The notes under the pieces were generated by a model. It was given only the letters and a program-made list of their open reading frames with translations, was not told the DNA's origin and searched no databases. Source: Rhodosorus marinus (taxonomy: Eukaryota; Rhodophyta; Stylonematophyceae; Stylonematales; Stylonemataceae). From it: a stretch of 64,000 bases of DNA. The stretch covers positions 2,108,001-2,172,000 of the forward strand of contig JAMWBK010000007.1 of the NCBI GenBank assembly GCA_029953675.1, read 5' to 3'. Position numbers and translations under genes: made by a program. Positions 42,945 through 55,561 of the stretch are shown here, piece by piece (within the stretch, counting starts at the first letter, position 1; each line of letters begins with the position of its first letter).

Positions 42945-44494
42945 ACTCTTATAAATAATTATCCTTAAGAAAATTCATCTTGTTTTTGTCATGAGGGTCT
43001 TCCCTTCGCGGTCTTCGGCTGTCTCGGGAAAAACAGTTATACTCCTGCCGTGGTTTGGTTCTTGAATACGCTTCATTCGTATTCGCCTATTATGGCAGAG
43101 GAACCCTGGTTATCGTCCATGAGGTCTAGACCACAAGCCAAGAACGCTCTTGGAATTCCTTCCACTGTGCTGCCACTCGGCGAGACCTCTGGAGTCCTTG
43201 AAGGCTGGTCTACGGCTGGCCTTCAACGGAGATTTCCATCTGATGCGCAAATGCCACATGCACAATGTGAGATGATTGACTTGACAACAAAACGGGGACC
43301 ATCATTCATGTTGTCCCGCTCTGACTTGACGTTCCCGATTTTGTAAGATGGGGACATATGTCCCGCTTGAAGCAGTAAATCTTGTGCTACTCTGACTATC
43401 CTGGATCATCTGTTTCCCCCTGGCCATGGCAATAAGCGGTGGTTGTGCTCAATAATCGTCAATTTCTTGGAGAGGTTTGGTCGCTGGATGGCTGTATAAT
43501 GGGTTGCTGATCGAACAGTGTTGAAAGCAGTTAATTCTTGGAACTCTGATAGTTTGCAAGACTTGTGCCACTGACGACTAGTATTTTCCTTTCGAGTTGA
43601 ATTTCCGGCGAGAATGCCGTACCGATTAGTCTTGTGAAGTGTTCACGGGCGCTATGGTATTGGTGATATTTGCCCCCGCCCATTGAAGCAAGCCTTGATC
43701 GAAGCTCAGAATCAAGGAATCCTGTCTAAGACCCGGTCACGGACCAATCGAAGCCGCAATTGGGCTTTGCTCGATCGTGTGAGCGTAGACCTTGTACATT
43801 GCCTCCAGAGCTGTGGAGTTCTACTAGAGTTAGTGTGCCTCATCGCGGACTGAATCGCGAAAAAATCTGAAGCACCAGCGCTCAATGGGAGAAGAGGAGG
43901 CCGACAGTAGGGAAATAGTTCAGCTGCTATTTGTTTAAAAACCTGGAGGTCCTTAAGACCTACACGCAGTAGGCGCGTCAATTTTCGGCAGGAAAACTCG
44001 GCTAAATGAGCTCAGCTGGACGCGTCCAGCTGAAACTCGAGCCTTGTTGCTCTCCTAACTATCAGAAGATCCGGTCGATAGATTGTCCACATATCACTAA
44101 CTTGTCTTAAATTTAGTCATTCGATTCTCTAATTAGTGCGCTAATTTAACGCCTACAATTGATACTCATGAATTAGTATATGTTGGAGAAACATATATCT
44201 TAATCATAAATCCAACAGTATTTCATGCGTAGAATGTTAGAAAAACATGACCTCCGTTTTATTTCTCCAAACTTCGGTGCCTACGCCGTTAGTAAACGGC
44301 CAACATAGAGAAACGTCTTTGTTTTAGAGAGATACTCTTTATATTTGGTATGTTATGGTAAAGTAATTTGCATGTTTTTGTTTATACTTGACGTGGCTTC
44401 ACGCAGTGTTTCGACTGCGAGGCACTGAAGCTGGTGATTGATGGTGTACTGTTCTGCGTGTGGTAGGACATGGCTCTTCTTGGCTCTTGAAAGG
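42945..44494. other. Intergenic region, AT-rich in its second half
   Basis: No gene was found. From 44090 to 44400 the sequence is AT-rich and leads into the promoter of the next gene. Confidence 0.5.
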
Positions 44495-44500
44495 TATAAA
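44495..44500 (+). promoter_or_regulatory. TATA box of the acidic-repeat gene
   Basis: TATAAA lies 70 bp before the start codon of the acidic-repeat protein gene, after an AT-rich region. Spacing would place the transcription start about 40 bp before the ATG. Confidence 0.5.
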
Positions 44501-44564
44501 GTGTCCGAGGTCAAGAGCAAAGGAAGTTCAAGGGTCATTTTGGTCTAGCAAAGGAGCATCTGGA

Positions 44565-46074
44565 ATGGGAGGGGGCTCTAGCGAAGGGATCTTGGAAGCG
44601 GGGGGGGTTGTTATGACCCCCCGTACTGGAAAGCGAGCATGGAACCGGGAGAGACTAAGGCGCATGAATAAGCCGCCGATAAGGGTAGTGGTTGTGCTTT
44701 TCGCCATTTGCGTAATAGCTTATCGAACTCTGTGAGTAGCTGCGTTTTTCTGCTTCTGTTGGGGGGCCCTCGCGTATTGCTGACTGGTTCCGAGGCTTTT
44801 TTTCTTTTGGGGGCCTTAGCTGGTCGACAGGCACCATGATCACTTCATTTTATGAAGCGTCAGACCCGAGCAACACTTCCCATTTAGGAACCGAAGCGGA
44901 AGAATTCAAAGGGATAAACTTGGCAGACCACAAAGCGGACTACGAGGACTATCAGCACGAGCACAAAACTCCCCAGTCCCCTCACGAAGGCGGTTACGGG
45001 TACAACATGGAGACACTTGTTGACGAGGATGATGAATACTATGACGAGAACGATGAAGACGATGATATCGATCGGGACCCTTACTACGATGAGCAAGGTG
45101 AAGAAGGCGAAGAAGAAGAAGACGAAGATGATACTGCAGCTGAGGAAGATGATGCGGATGCGGTGGACTCGGGATACTACGGTGATTCGCAGGACAAAGA
45201 GGAGGCTGAGGGAGGTGACAAATATGGGGAGTACGACGGCGAGTCTGAGAACGTACAAACGGGACTGGATATTGAGGTGTCAAATGACGGGGCCGCTGGT
45301 GATTTCGCTGTTGCCAGCGTGAATGATTCTGCCGGGCACGAAGACGGACACGATGAGTCTTATGGTGAACACGAGGACGAAGAGTCTTATGGTGAAGCCG
45401 AGGACAAGGAGTCTTATGGTGAAGACGAGGACGATGAGTCAGAAGATAATGCAGGCATCGGGGATGGTGAGGATGGCTTGGAAGGAGACGAAGGGGATGG
45501 AGACGAAGGGGAAGAATATGAAGGTGAAGAAGATGAAGTTGAAGAAGATGAAGGGGAAGCAGATGAAGGCGGAGAAGATAGAGGGGAAGAAGATGAAGGG
45601 GAAGAAGATGAAGGGGAAGAAGATGAAGGGGAAGAAGATGAAGGGGAACAAGATGAAGGGGAAGAAGATGAAGGGGAACAAGATGAAGGGGAAGAAGATG
45701 AAGGGGAAGAAGAGGAAGGGGAACAAGATGAAGGGGAACAAGATGAAGGGGAAGAAGATGAAGGGGAACAAGATGAAGGGGAACAAGATGAAGGGAACGA
45801 AGATCAAGGGGAAGACGACAATATCGATTCTGCGGAAGATGGTTATGCAGTAGACAAAGATGAACCTCCAGTCGACGTTGTAGCGGCCGGCCATCAAAAG
45901 CAGGAAGCTGATGCGGGCATGGGTGCAAACGCTATGGGAGCCAATACCGAAGCTGTGGAAGTCGAAAGTGAGGGTGGTATTGTGGATGGTGGGCTAGTCC
46001 CCAGCTACGATGCAGGAAGAAACACAGGAAACACAGCGTTTACTTCAACGGACGTGCATGCAGGCGTGGTCTAA
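44565..46074 (+). CDS. Type II membrane protein with a long acidic GE(E/Q)DE repeat
   Basis: Two exons (44565-44731, 44820-46074) encode 473 residues; the frame crosses an 88-nt intron with a GTGAGT donor. The N-terminal ~38 residues are basic (TGKRAWNRERLRRMNKPP), followed by one hydrophobic segment at about 39-53 (IRVVVVLFAICVIAY). The positive-inside rule predicts a type II orientation with the bulk outside or in the secretory lumen. The rest is extremely acidic: blocks of D/E and Y, three SYGE repeats, then roughly 70 residues of the pentamer GEEDE or GEQDE, and a less acidic end. One NTS glycosylation sequon (SDPSNTSHLG) lies soon after the membrane segment. No enzyme domain is seen. A Ca2+-binding or cell-wall/mineral-interacting role, or a Golgi-resident matrix protein, is possible; none is demonstrated. 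Confidence 0.7.
45490..45815 (+). repeat. 15-bp coding minisatellite
   Basis: The unit gaagatgaaggggaa repeats with small variations, encoding the pentapeptide GEEDE/GEQDE in the acidic protein. Because 15 is a multiple of three, all frames stay open: one alternative plus frame reads as Met-Lys-Gly-Lys repeats and the minus strand as hydrophobic Phe/Pro-rich repeats. Copy number is likely to vary between isolates. Confidence 0.9.
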
Positions 46075-49000
46075 GCAAAGTCTTTCTGGTGCTACCGATT
46101 TGCTTTTGCAGGGTCCTCATCCAGTATGATCGTGTCTCGCTTTCGCATGGGCTAAGTAGATTGTTATTGATGCAGTATTCGAGCTCGACGACAACGAGCC
46201 CCGCCATCTTTGTTCTTGGCATCGTTTGGAAAGCTGACAACTGTCCTGTGGACATACGGGACTCGGAACTTAGGCCGAACAACTTCTGTGGCAGCGTATT
46301 GTATTGATGAACAGATCCTTGACGGATAACCACACCTAAATAAATCTTTGACTGCTTGTGAGGTAGCAGTGTCCAAACTAGTATGAAACGCTTAGTAGTC
46401 CCTTCACTTGAGCTACAGAGTGGGGCGCCATTGGTCCTCAAGGAAGGCAAATTTGGCTAGGCCAAGCAAACCGCAGGCCGGGTTGTATTGTCTGGTTTCA
46501 CATAGGGCTATGAAGTTTCCCCATGCACTCGCCGGACTACGGCAGCAAAGCCACCTGCACATGCGCAGGAATTCTAGGCGAGATCTTTCAAGGCTGTCAG
46601 CTTTGCGGTCTCTCTAAAAGGATAACGAAATGTGTCCATCCAAAGGCTGTTTTTTTAAAAGGCGCCTGAAACAGCAACATCGACAACAAGACAGGCGTGA
46701 GGTGATCACAGTTTGGTTGAGCAATGACATATTAGGGCATTCTTGGTGTAGCTTCCTCAAATTTGTTGAAGCTATTTTGTAAGGTTGTACTTTCAGGACT
46801 TGCTATATACCTACGTGAGCGCGTGAAGGGCTAGATTCCATCTTCTCAATTCCCGTCACTTCGCTCGTCGACATGCGCAGGGATTTCTGGAATAACTGGG
46901 TGAAAAAGTCTTCATAGTACGTCAGTTATTTCATTCGCGCAATAGCGACGTAGGAAGAAGTGCATGCTCCGATCTGATACAGTGATGGTTCGATATTTCA
47001 GCAAAGAAAAAGGCAACCCACATTCTAATCTGAGGTATACAGTTTCAAAGAACTGGAGAGGACTGTATGAGATTCGACTGTGTGCCCGAAGCTCCTATCG
47101 CCTTATTTTCAAGCCGCGCATCCACATCATAATATTCCCGTGAATTGCCCTGGTGGCGTCGGTATCTACAACACAAACCTAGTTAGGGCGCAGAGAGCGC
47201 GTCCCCAAGGCAGCGTTACAATACCAGAGAGTCAGACTCAAAGAAGCATATAGTCCTAAAAGAGCATCAGCGGGGTCGGTCACCGTAACACTCACGAAAC
47301 CAAGCACTCCCGGGCAAAAGAAGAACTCGGCGTGTGATCCGAAGACCACCCACGATCCCTTTCCAGCCGCTTGTCGGAACATACCCTCGATTGAAATTAA
47401 AAATAATTTCGCCTCTGTAAACATTTCCTACGAAATCTTCAATAAACAAGTCAACTCCTGATTCGGGCGGCGTATCAAATCAATACCCACAGCACAGCAC
47501 GCAGAGGCAATGTTCACTCTCGTTTCGGGACTCAGCGTATTGGTATGAGTTTGTTCCACTCATTTTCGAGTGCTTCGGTCAGTCGATAGTGTAGGTTTTC
47601 ATTGGCTTCGTGTACTCTTTCGTAACGACCCAGCCCGTCTTGTTAGGCTCCTCCGGAGCTGTCTTTGACTCTCCGGCGGTCGAACGCTACGCGTTGTCGG
47701 GTGCGCGTCATCAGCAGGTTCTTTCCCACATCTCAGTGTAGTTAGTCTCTTAAGCGGGCGTGATTGTAATAAATATAAGTTGCAACTTCCGAATACCATC
47801 AGTTACCCTTCGCCGTGATATAGGCGCATAAACTTGTGGGGGGGGGCCGGGGGGGTAGATTTATGTGAAAGCTACACTAAACAATGAAAAACTGATCGGA
47901 CAACTGTGCCCCTGTCAATAATTTTTCCCTGCATTATACTATGCAAGATGAACTTTCGGGTTTTTGGAAATCTGTCCTTCTGGTTTAGCTCAGTGTAACG
48001 ATTCATCAGGACGTCACACTCAGTCACGCTGGTTTAGCTAGTGCTCTAATCAGACTAACTCAGAATCGCAGCGTTTCGTGGTTGCTTTATTTTGTGTGAG
48101 TACTTCTTTGCGACTGGAAGTAAAAACTTCATTCCAGCTCTTTAGGTCTTTAGAAGTCTCTAGTAACTCCCTCAGTCTCTGCATCAACGGAGACCTCTTG
48201 AACTACTCAATAGGCTCATGTTCATCAATACGGTCAGCTTCAATGCGCGGGTACTCATATAGGTCTGCACGCACTCACCTGCAGCTGGTTTCTCTCAATA
48301 TACAAGAGTTTTTCAACTTTTCTGAATCCAAGCCATTTCGCTTCGAATCAGTGAAGGGCATCTGCGATTGATCCGCGCGTATCAGTCGTTGAGGGTGACG
48401 CGGGTGGAGTCTAGCGTAGCAAATCTTGTACTGGGCTGAGGATCAACTTCATCTAAAACTTTCACCGCACTCAGCGGGAAACTTCGAGAATCGAAGTCGA
48501 TCGTTTGCATGACATCAGTCCTCTGATGGTCTGGACAGATAACGTCAACCCAACGTCAAAATGAAGGAAAAAGTCAAGATCTCTGTCGGAGGTCGCGTCA
48601 ACAACCCACATTGACGAAATCGTTTCGGAATCCCGGTTTTTCACGGTTAAGCCGATAAGCTGCATGGTAAAAACCCGCATAGTCGCAGCCAACAACTGCA
48701 ACTTGTATTTGCTGCTTCTGATTCTAGCTTTGTTATAGGCAACTCGATTCCCTAAAAATAATGGTAAGATCTGCGACGTCCTATATTCCCTTAGGCCTGG
48801 CAAGTCTTGGCTCGCCCTTTGAAAGAAGATATTTTAATTGTAGTTGTCCTTGAAAGAAATCCAATACAAGTAAACATGAAAGCGATGGTCACTAGGGGGG
48901 GGGAACGGGGGGGTGGCCATAGACCCCTCCCGCTTTCTTGAATCGATGTGTACATTCTCCTATTTGAATATTGAAAACGAGGAGGTGGGAACCTATTCGA

Positions 49001-50259
49001 ATACGATGTTTGTACATTTTTCTAGATACTTTCAAATAAATCGAATATATGTTTTAGAGTTTCCTGTCGTATGTATCCAACTTGTGTCCCGCAAATGCAT
49101 TTCAACACAGAACCCAGATCTGGTTGCCGTTAAAAGACCTCCTCGACCTGGTTCCTTAACCACTCTCCTGACTCTACCAGCTTGAGCTACTTGCAGTGCT
49201 AGGATGCTACGTCATGGAGACCATGAAGAGAAAATAAGGAGTCATCAATACGTTTGAAACTACTCAGACAATCCCGCGCCGGAGTAGTCAGTTAAGGGAG
49301 ACCCACCGGACCTCGAGAATGGTCTCTTGGACATGCCGTTATGAGCAGCATACATGAGCTCGTTGCGCATCGATTAACGGTTTTTGAAAATCAGGAAAAC
49401 TGATCAGGTCAAAAAATTCTCCCCAGTCTAGGGGGAATTTTTTTTGATCGTTCGTTTTGATGCGTATTTTGCATCAACTCCTTTGGTATACGTCCTGAAG
49501 AACCAAAATAGATTATCAATGGAATTCTAATTAGCGTGGAGGCTAGGGTCTTCTGCGTCGGAAAGCAGTGCGAACAGGCGCTTTTGATAAAAAACGGGAT
49601 CGTCCGCGCATACAGTTGCCCCAGGTCGGAGCTTATATATTGCACTGGTTCTGGGTGGAGCCTCAACCGGTTGTAAATTGGGAGTGCTTCTTGTCTGTTG
49701 TATATGGGAAAGGGAGGCCAATTTGAAGGGTGTTGGCGTGGACTGCGCAGATGATCCGACGTACTTCGCGGAGGCAAAACGTTGAAGATGGTGCAGGAGA
49801 AATGGCCAGATGATACAATTGTAGCTGGGCATGTGGATGAGATGAAGTGCGAAGGGTTGATTGCAGGGAGAATTCGATTGCTTTCTGTTGAGCTGAAGCA
49901 ACTGTGCGCGTAGCTGGTTTGCTCTTGAGGACCCCTCTTCGTGCAAGTGGTGAGTTTTGGAGTAGCGAAAGCGTTCTTCGCTACCTCGGGGATGTGGTCG
50001 TGCTTTCTTGACAAGGATGTGGAATTGATGAGCTGGTTGGATTCGGAGACGTTTTGGGCTGGAAGCCGTTGTTAGAAACGAGGTCGGAAGTGTTCTCGTG
50101 TGTAGGTAGGCTCACATGCGGTTAATGTGGCAAGGGAAGGTCGCCTGAGGATTTTCCAGTTATCATGGCCGTGGTGAATCGTTCTGGACTGGAGTGAACT
50201 TGTTTTCGGAAGCTTGGGAAGGTGGCCTCGGGCTAGGCTCGTATAGGCTTTTGCGGTTA
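46075..50259. other. Gene-poor 4-kb region with G-tracts
   Basis: No recognisable gene was found. A minus-strand ATG frame at 48471-48680 (69 aa, with SMWVVDATSDRDLDFFLHFD) is protein-like but unidentified. Two clustered G-tracts stand out: G9-CC-G7 at about 47838 and G9-AAC-G7 at about 48895. A minus-strand tRNA-like D-arm near 49120-49190 lacks a T-arm and was not called. Long minus-strand frames at 49409-50014 have no ATG start. Confidence 0.45.
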
Positions 50260-52614
50260 ATGGCCGAGCTGATCGCTGCATTTCAGAGCATGATCCTGGC
50301 TCTGAGAGACAGACTCGCGGATGTAGTTGGTGTTGTGTTTCCGGCCTTTCAGATGCCGGAAGACTTTGTCCGCGAGCTGGATGAAGCGGCAAGGGACTAT
50401 CATCGGGATAACTCGGAGGCTCAATTGCGCGCACTATTGAAGGCTGTTGAGAATGGAAATGGTCGTTTAGGAAATCTGCTAGAGGCCTTGTCCGACCTGA
50501 GGGAATCCATTTCCCACGTGTTGGCCGTTAAGGTATTCACTGTGCTTAGTCACCCTAGGGTGATGTTGGAGATGGTCCAATTGTTGATGAAGAAAGAGGA
50601 AACCCGTCCTGAAGAGACGGACCTCCGCTTGCGATACGCTCACACATATGTCGCGGCAACAATTTTGAAAAGTGGCTCCCCAGAACTCCGCGAACTTGCT
50701 GTGAATCACAGCGGAGTAATGTGCGTCTTGCTAGGCCACTTTAAGAAGCCAATGCCTTTGGATCCTCTGATAACGGAGAAGGTTTCCCTCCTAATCAGCT
50801 CATTTTCCAGCGACTTCCCCTTCGACCTGTTGGAGCACGTAGAGGGAAAAGGCTTCATTCGATCAGCGGCGGTCCATATCTCAAACCCCAGCGTGGCTGA
50901 AATGATTGGCCAACTATTTGTTGGCAGTGGCGGGGTGGAACAGACAAGTCTGCCCGTGAACGGTTTCATGCAATTCTTCTTCGAGGAGAAAGTATACGAC
51001 GTTCTCGTGGATCGGTTCCTTGCAGCTTCCGAGTGCGAGAGTCTACTGAACCGTGACAACCGACCCGATGGTCTATGTCTGCAGGAGCAGGAAAATTCGC
51101 TCTCGGCTATGCATTCCATTATCAAGAGGGTAGCTCCTCTGTTCAATGAAGGTGACTTCTACAGCTCGGGAGATATTCGGGACGCGTTTGATTACATGCA
51201 GTTTGTGCAGAATGAGCAGCACCTGAACAGAATATTCGATACAGCGATAGAGCTTGGGGAGCGGTTTGCAGACTCGTCAGCCCTTACCGCGGCCATGCGC
51301 TTCGGATCGGATCTATTGGAAGTGTTCTCGTCTGGTACTTCGGGCACAGCGGCAAACAGCATCAACAAAGACGATTCGCTGTTTGCGAATTCTGTCAGAG
51401 ACAGCTGGCACCCACAGGATGATGACACAACGGATGGTGATGGTGGCGGTTTCGGCACATTGAAGAGCGAGATGGGAAGGCCAGAGCCTAGTGGGAGCCA
51501 AACTCAGAAAAAGAGTTCGTACGAAGCCGTACTCATCCCAAGATTCGCTGGCCTGAGTCGTATTCTTGAGAGACACATTGCCGCGACTCGTCAGAGCATT
51601 TCGAACAAGAATCCGTATCGCCTGGGGTCAACAGTCCTAGAAGTTGTGACCTTTCTCGGGGTCTGCTTCCAAGCACGGAATAGGGTAGGAACCAAAATCT
51701 CGGAAGTTCGAAGCTGAATTTTATAAATCGGCTAGCACCGACGCTCACACTTTCTTTCTTGTTTTCCTCTGTGTGATAAATCAGGACGTACGGAATGAAT
51801 TGTTTCGCCTTGGGATTCATGCTCAGCTCTACGATATGCTTGCACTGCATGAGGACAGCTCGATGTTGCACCAAACTGTGGAGGTTACAGTCGAGTTCGG
51901 CCTTTTAAACGACCCTAAGCTGGGAAGGATTGTGTGGCTGAAGGAATTCCGTCTAGCGGAGAAGCTTTTGTCCTTTTGGGAATCCTCCGTAAGTAGAGCC
52001 TCCTCATTCTGGCTTTTCGAGGGCAGTGCTAAAACTGCATGCAGTTTGAGAGTGCTTGCGAATGGAATCAACCAGCAGGGTGCTCCGTTTGCCTCTCCGA
52101 TGCTACAGAAGGACTTTCCCAATCTAGCGGGTTATAGTAGGAGTACTCTGTTTCTTTGGATTCTTTGTCGACAACCAAGACCGCGTTTCGTTTGCTGTGG
52201 TAGAGCGGCATGCTAACTCTGTCCCGTTCGTCTGTTTGGTCCGCTCAGTGTGTTAATATAACCGGAAGATGGTCCACGCGATTAAGTACTGCTGTGCAAA
52301 TGCTCTACTATGTATTGGAGATAGAGCATCGAAACGGAGGAGACAGTTCGGAGGTAAAGGGACTGCTAGGGGAGGAAACGTATGATCGGTTTGTACAGTA
52401 CTATGAAAATGAGTTGTCTGAGATTCTCAGAATTGAGAATCAAGTGATTGGTGGAAGCATTCCCCGGCAAGGTCACAACGGATTTCATAGTTTGAGCGAT
52501 TTTAGACATGCTCATATTGACGAGTTCGTTGATAGTGATGACGAAGAAGATACTTTTTCCAAGAGAAGGTCGTCGAGTCGCATTAGGAACAGAGCGCCTA
52601 ACGTTGAATTGTGA
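50260..52614 (+). CDS. SAPS-domain protein, PP6 phosphatase regulatory subunit
   Basis: Model 50260-51684, 51785-51988, 52249-52614; 664 residues. SAPS (Sit4-associated) proteins are regulatory subunits of the PP6/Sit4 protein phosphatase in the cytoplasm. Seen: a helical repeat array starting FPAFQMPEDFVRELDEAA, then VFTVLSHPRVMLEMVQLL, AATILKSGSPELRELAVNHS, KPMPLDPLITEKVSLLISSF and VAEMIGQLF, in the order of the SAPS family, then an acidic low-complexity insert, and exon 2 with NELFRLGIHAQLYDMLALHE. Exon 3 (GRWSTRLSTAVQMLYYVLEI) fits the segment that contains GxMGHLTxI in other members. The start is the first in-frame ATG. Intron 2 is 260 nt and might hide a small exon, so that junction is tentative. 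The C-terminus is Ser/Arg-rich after an acidic DSDDEED. Confidence 0.78.
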
Positions 52615-55144
52615 TGGGGGTGGCCAGACGATTTTCTTTGGCAGTTTAGAGACTCCGGCTATTGGGAAAGCAAGCGCGAAGGTGGGGCGCCGACTCCGCG
52701 CTTCCTATATCATATTTATATCACTTTCTTTTGAGGACAAACTCGTTCTTGGCGGCGGCTATATTCCTAACGTACTCTGGAACCTTTAAAGGTGATAACT
52801 TGTAGTTACCGCTGCTCTCGATCGCTTATGACACAACCATGCGCGTGAGGATGAGGCAGGAGAGTATTGCATGAACTGTACGGGGACAACGAGCCCTCCC
52901 GGCTCTGATTGGATTCCTTGCCTGTTTCGAAGCTTGTATAAAGGATGTTATCGGTGTAAAGGGCTGAGAGGACTGAGAGGACGCATATGCGCACGCTACC
53001 ATCGTCAACTACTGGCGGACGGACAAGCAAACTTGATCATTTCATCATCATCGTTTTATCCCTGCTTGGCTGTGGTAGTCGTCAGGATGTTTGCAAGGTT
53101 TCTTAGTAGCAGTTGCTTTGGCTGTCGTTCAGGAGTTCTGTGGTGCTAGGAGTATGAGACATTTCAGTCCCTGCATCTTGGAACGTCCAGATCAGATTTT
53201 CAGTAATCCACCACACCCATGGACCTTCAAGCGTTTGGACTTTGTTCCAGATGTGCCCCAAGAGCAAAACTCTACCGCCGGCAGGGGAGCCGTGTTTGCA
53301 GTGATCTATTGCATCCACGGAACTGCAAGCGTTGGTACTTGGTTCGTAACGGAAGTGTTCAAAAAGCATAACTCTAGCACAGGAATCCATGTGCTTGTGG
53401 GAAACTAGGTTCCCGATCCACCACCCTCAACTGTGATCTCCTAAGCAGTAAACGGGCTCAGCAGATTCATAGGGCAAGGCTTGACGAGCGGGCCGTTGCT
53501 GGATGTCGGATGGCCTTGTTCGTGGTTACGGAATTGGATGAACGCAAAGAGACCCTTACAATTATCGTACGAAAGTCGGTAGTTCGACGGGATAGCTTAG
53601 CACGACGTCTCCGATTCTTTAAACGTGTCCAACTCAGTTTCAGAGCGTCTGCATCCACCCCTTGAAGGAGTCAGACTCGCTGGTTTGTTGCTAGATGAAC
53701 AAGAAAGGCCTAGCCGCATCGCCAATTCTGAACCCTGTTGGGGCCCCAAGCGCCTTATTTCAACCCTTGGGAAAGTGTTTGTCGATATACGATAGGGACC
53801 AAGGTCACCTTTGTTAGGATGCCAGCTGAGGAGCTGAATGTGAACAGAGTCATCAATGGGCTTACAGTGATACTCCGGAACGGGAAAGCATTCCCAGGCG
53901 AGGGCAATGGGCGAGTTTATGGATGACTTTCCGGTCCATGAAATCGACTTCCGGAGAAGCCTTAGTGCAGACTCGCATTTCAGCTGTAATCAACGTGGGT
54001 AGGACAAGGAAGCGAACAAATTTCAACGCGTTCAAAACACTATCGCAGCGCAGGATGTCTCTTAAACTATTAGATTCGTTCGCGAAGAAATTTTTTCTTG
54101 AGAGAGATCGTGTCTACTGGATTGTAGGTGTTCGTCCAAGGCATCGCCCAGCCACGAAGTCCCGTTTTTTTAACTCCGGCCAGGTCAGGGGAAACTCGTT
54201 TCATGTATTGGGGCCCTCAGCATGAGCCCTCAACTGAAGTGATGGGTTGCACCGATAACAAGCGTCCAAGTAGTGTTCATGAGGACTTTGGTGAACAATC
54301 TATCAACTGTGCGCCCAACCATTCGAACGAGCTTACAATTTTGAAAAACTACACTGCTAGATTGATGGAGGGTCGATTCCCCCAAAAGTGAAAGAGGGAT
54401 GAGTTCACCCCCAAAAAGGCACTCAGCCGTTTGAGCATGCACAGAGGCCTTGTGCTCCGTGCTTCTTGAGCACGAGGAACAAGTCATTTCCTGAGGTCGA
54501 GGGTGGGTTTTCTTAAGATTGAGAACGTGGTCAAGCCATTGTGATTTCTCACCTAGGAATGCGATGCTGCGGTGAGGGGTACTGACATATAGCTGCATCG
54601 GGGTTGGTTGACGCAGTTGAGCACAGCCTTTCTCTATTCAACTTAGAAAGAAATCGAGCTTTTCAACAAATAGATTTTTTTCCTTTCCTCTTCCTTGAAC
54701 GAAACGCAAGATTGAAAAACGATCACCACCTGCTTTGGGCTCGGTTGGTCATCCAAGGCTACTACCTGTCGGTTTGAACCCACCCAAATAAACGATATGG
54801 GTGTCGACAGTTCGCTAGTAGATTCTCCCGCCCCAGGATACCCCCCCACCCCCGTTCTCTTTTACGCTCACATGAAACCGCACGCCTATTTTCATTCGCA
54901 GTTCGTTATACGGTCCGGTACGACCTCTTCAAATTATTTGGAAAAACATCAAATCCGAACACCATATAACAATATGTGATATGATGCTAATTCATGGTTC
55001 GCAAATTAGACCCTTACGCGTGTCTCCGTTCTAGTTGGATTGCAGGGAAGTACTAAATATTTAAGATAGTGTTCGCCAAGAAGCATAATTGATGCGCATC
55101 TACGGTCTCCCAAAATCACTATGAGAAAGGGTGATACATTGTTT
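52615..55144. other. Intergenic region, no supported gene
   Basis: Open frames of up to about 120 codons occur on both strands without ATG starts plus motifs, so none is called. There is a C-run near 54841. Confidence 0.5.
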
Positions 55145-55561
55145 CTACTGTTTCAACATCTCTTTCGTCAGCCATGACAACAGTTGGTGTTCAACCCCCC
55201 CCGGTTCCACGAGAAACCGCTTCCTAGCGTAGATACTGGTATGGGCAGTAGATAAACGATAAGTGCTAAATTTCCACGAGCACTGGATTGCTAAAAACGC
55301 CCTGCGAGGGGGATTGCGTGGAAAATTCAATATGTGTAAGCTCGTTTCTACATAGTTTCTACGTAATTCCGGGCCCATTTCTGAGGAATCTATCTGAATC
55401 ACTGCCTGCAGCAGGGTAGCAACATTGTCAGAAAACCTGGAATCCTGGTTCCCTAGATCAATTTCGAAGAATGCTCGTTTTGCCACACTGCTAGTTGTGA
55501 ACGCGATCTCGGCGTTCACATATAATGCTTGTAAACATATCAAAACTACAATACGCTTCAT
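55145..55561 (-). CDS. Hypothetical secreted protein (138 aa)
   Basis: An ATG-started minus-strand frame whose first 17 residues (MKRIVVLICLQALYVNA) look like a cleavable signal peptide, with a likely cut after VNA. The mature part has one Cys only and no recognisable domain; it is moderately basic, with LLQAVIQIDSSEMGPELRRN in the middle. The signal peptide raises its credibility above other short frames. An unrecognised intron in the second half cannot be excluded. Confidence 0.4.
   Translation of the reverse strand: MKRIVVLICLQALYVNAEIAFTTSSVAKRAFFEIDLGNQDSRFSDNVATLLQAVIQIDSSEMGPELRRNYVETSLHILNFPRNPPRRAFLAIQCSWKFSTYRLSTAHTSIYARKRFLVEPGGVEHQLLSWLTKEMLKQ

Noticed and set aside
45439..45928. 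Long minus-strand frames opposite the acidic repeat
   Set aside because: They are the antisense of a stop-free 15-bp repeat; periodicity alone explains them.
49120..49190. tRNA-like D-arm on the minus strand
   Set aside because: There is no matching T-arm or acceptor stem; the visible hairpin does not fit a cloverleaf.
49409..50014. Minus-strand frame of 201 codons
   Set aside because: The first codon is TTG with no ATG, and it lies in the 5' flank of the SAPS gene with a second overlapping frame.
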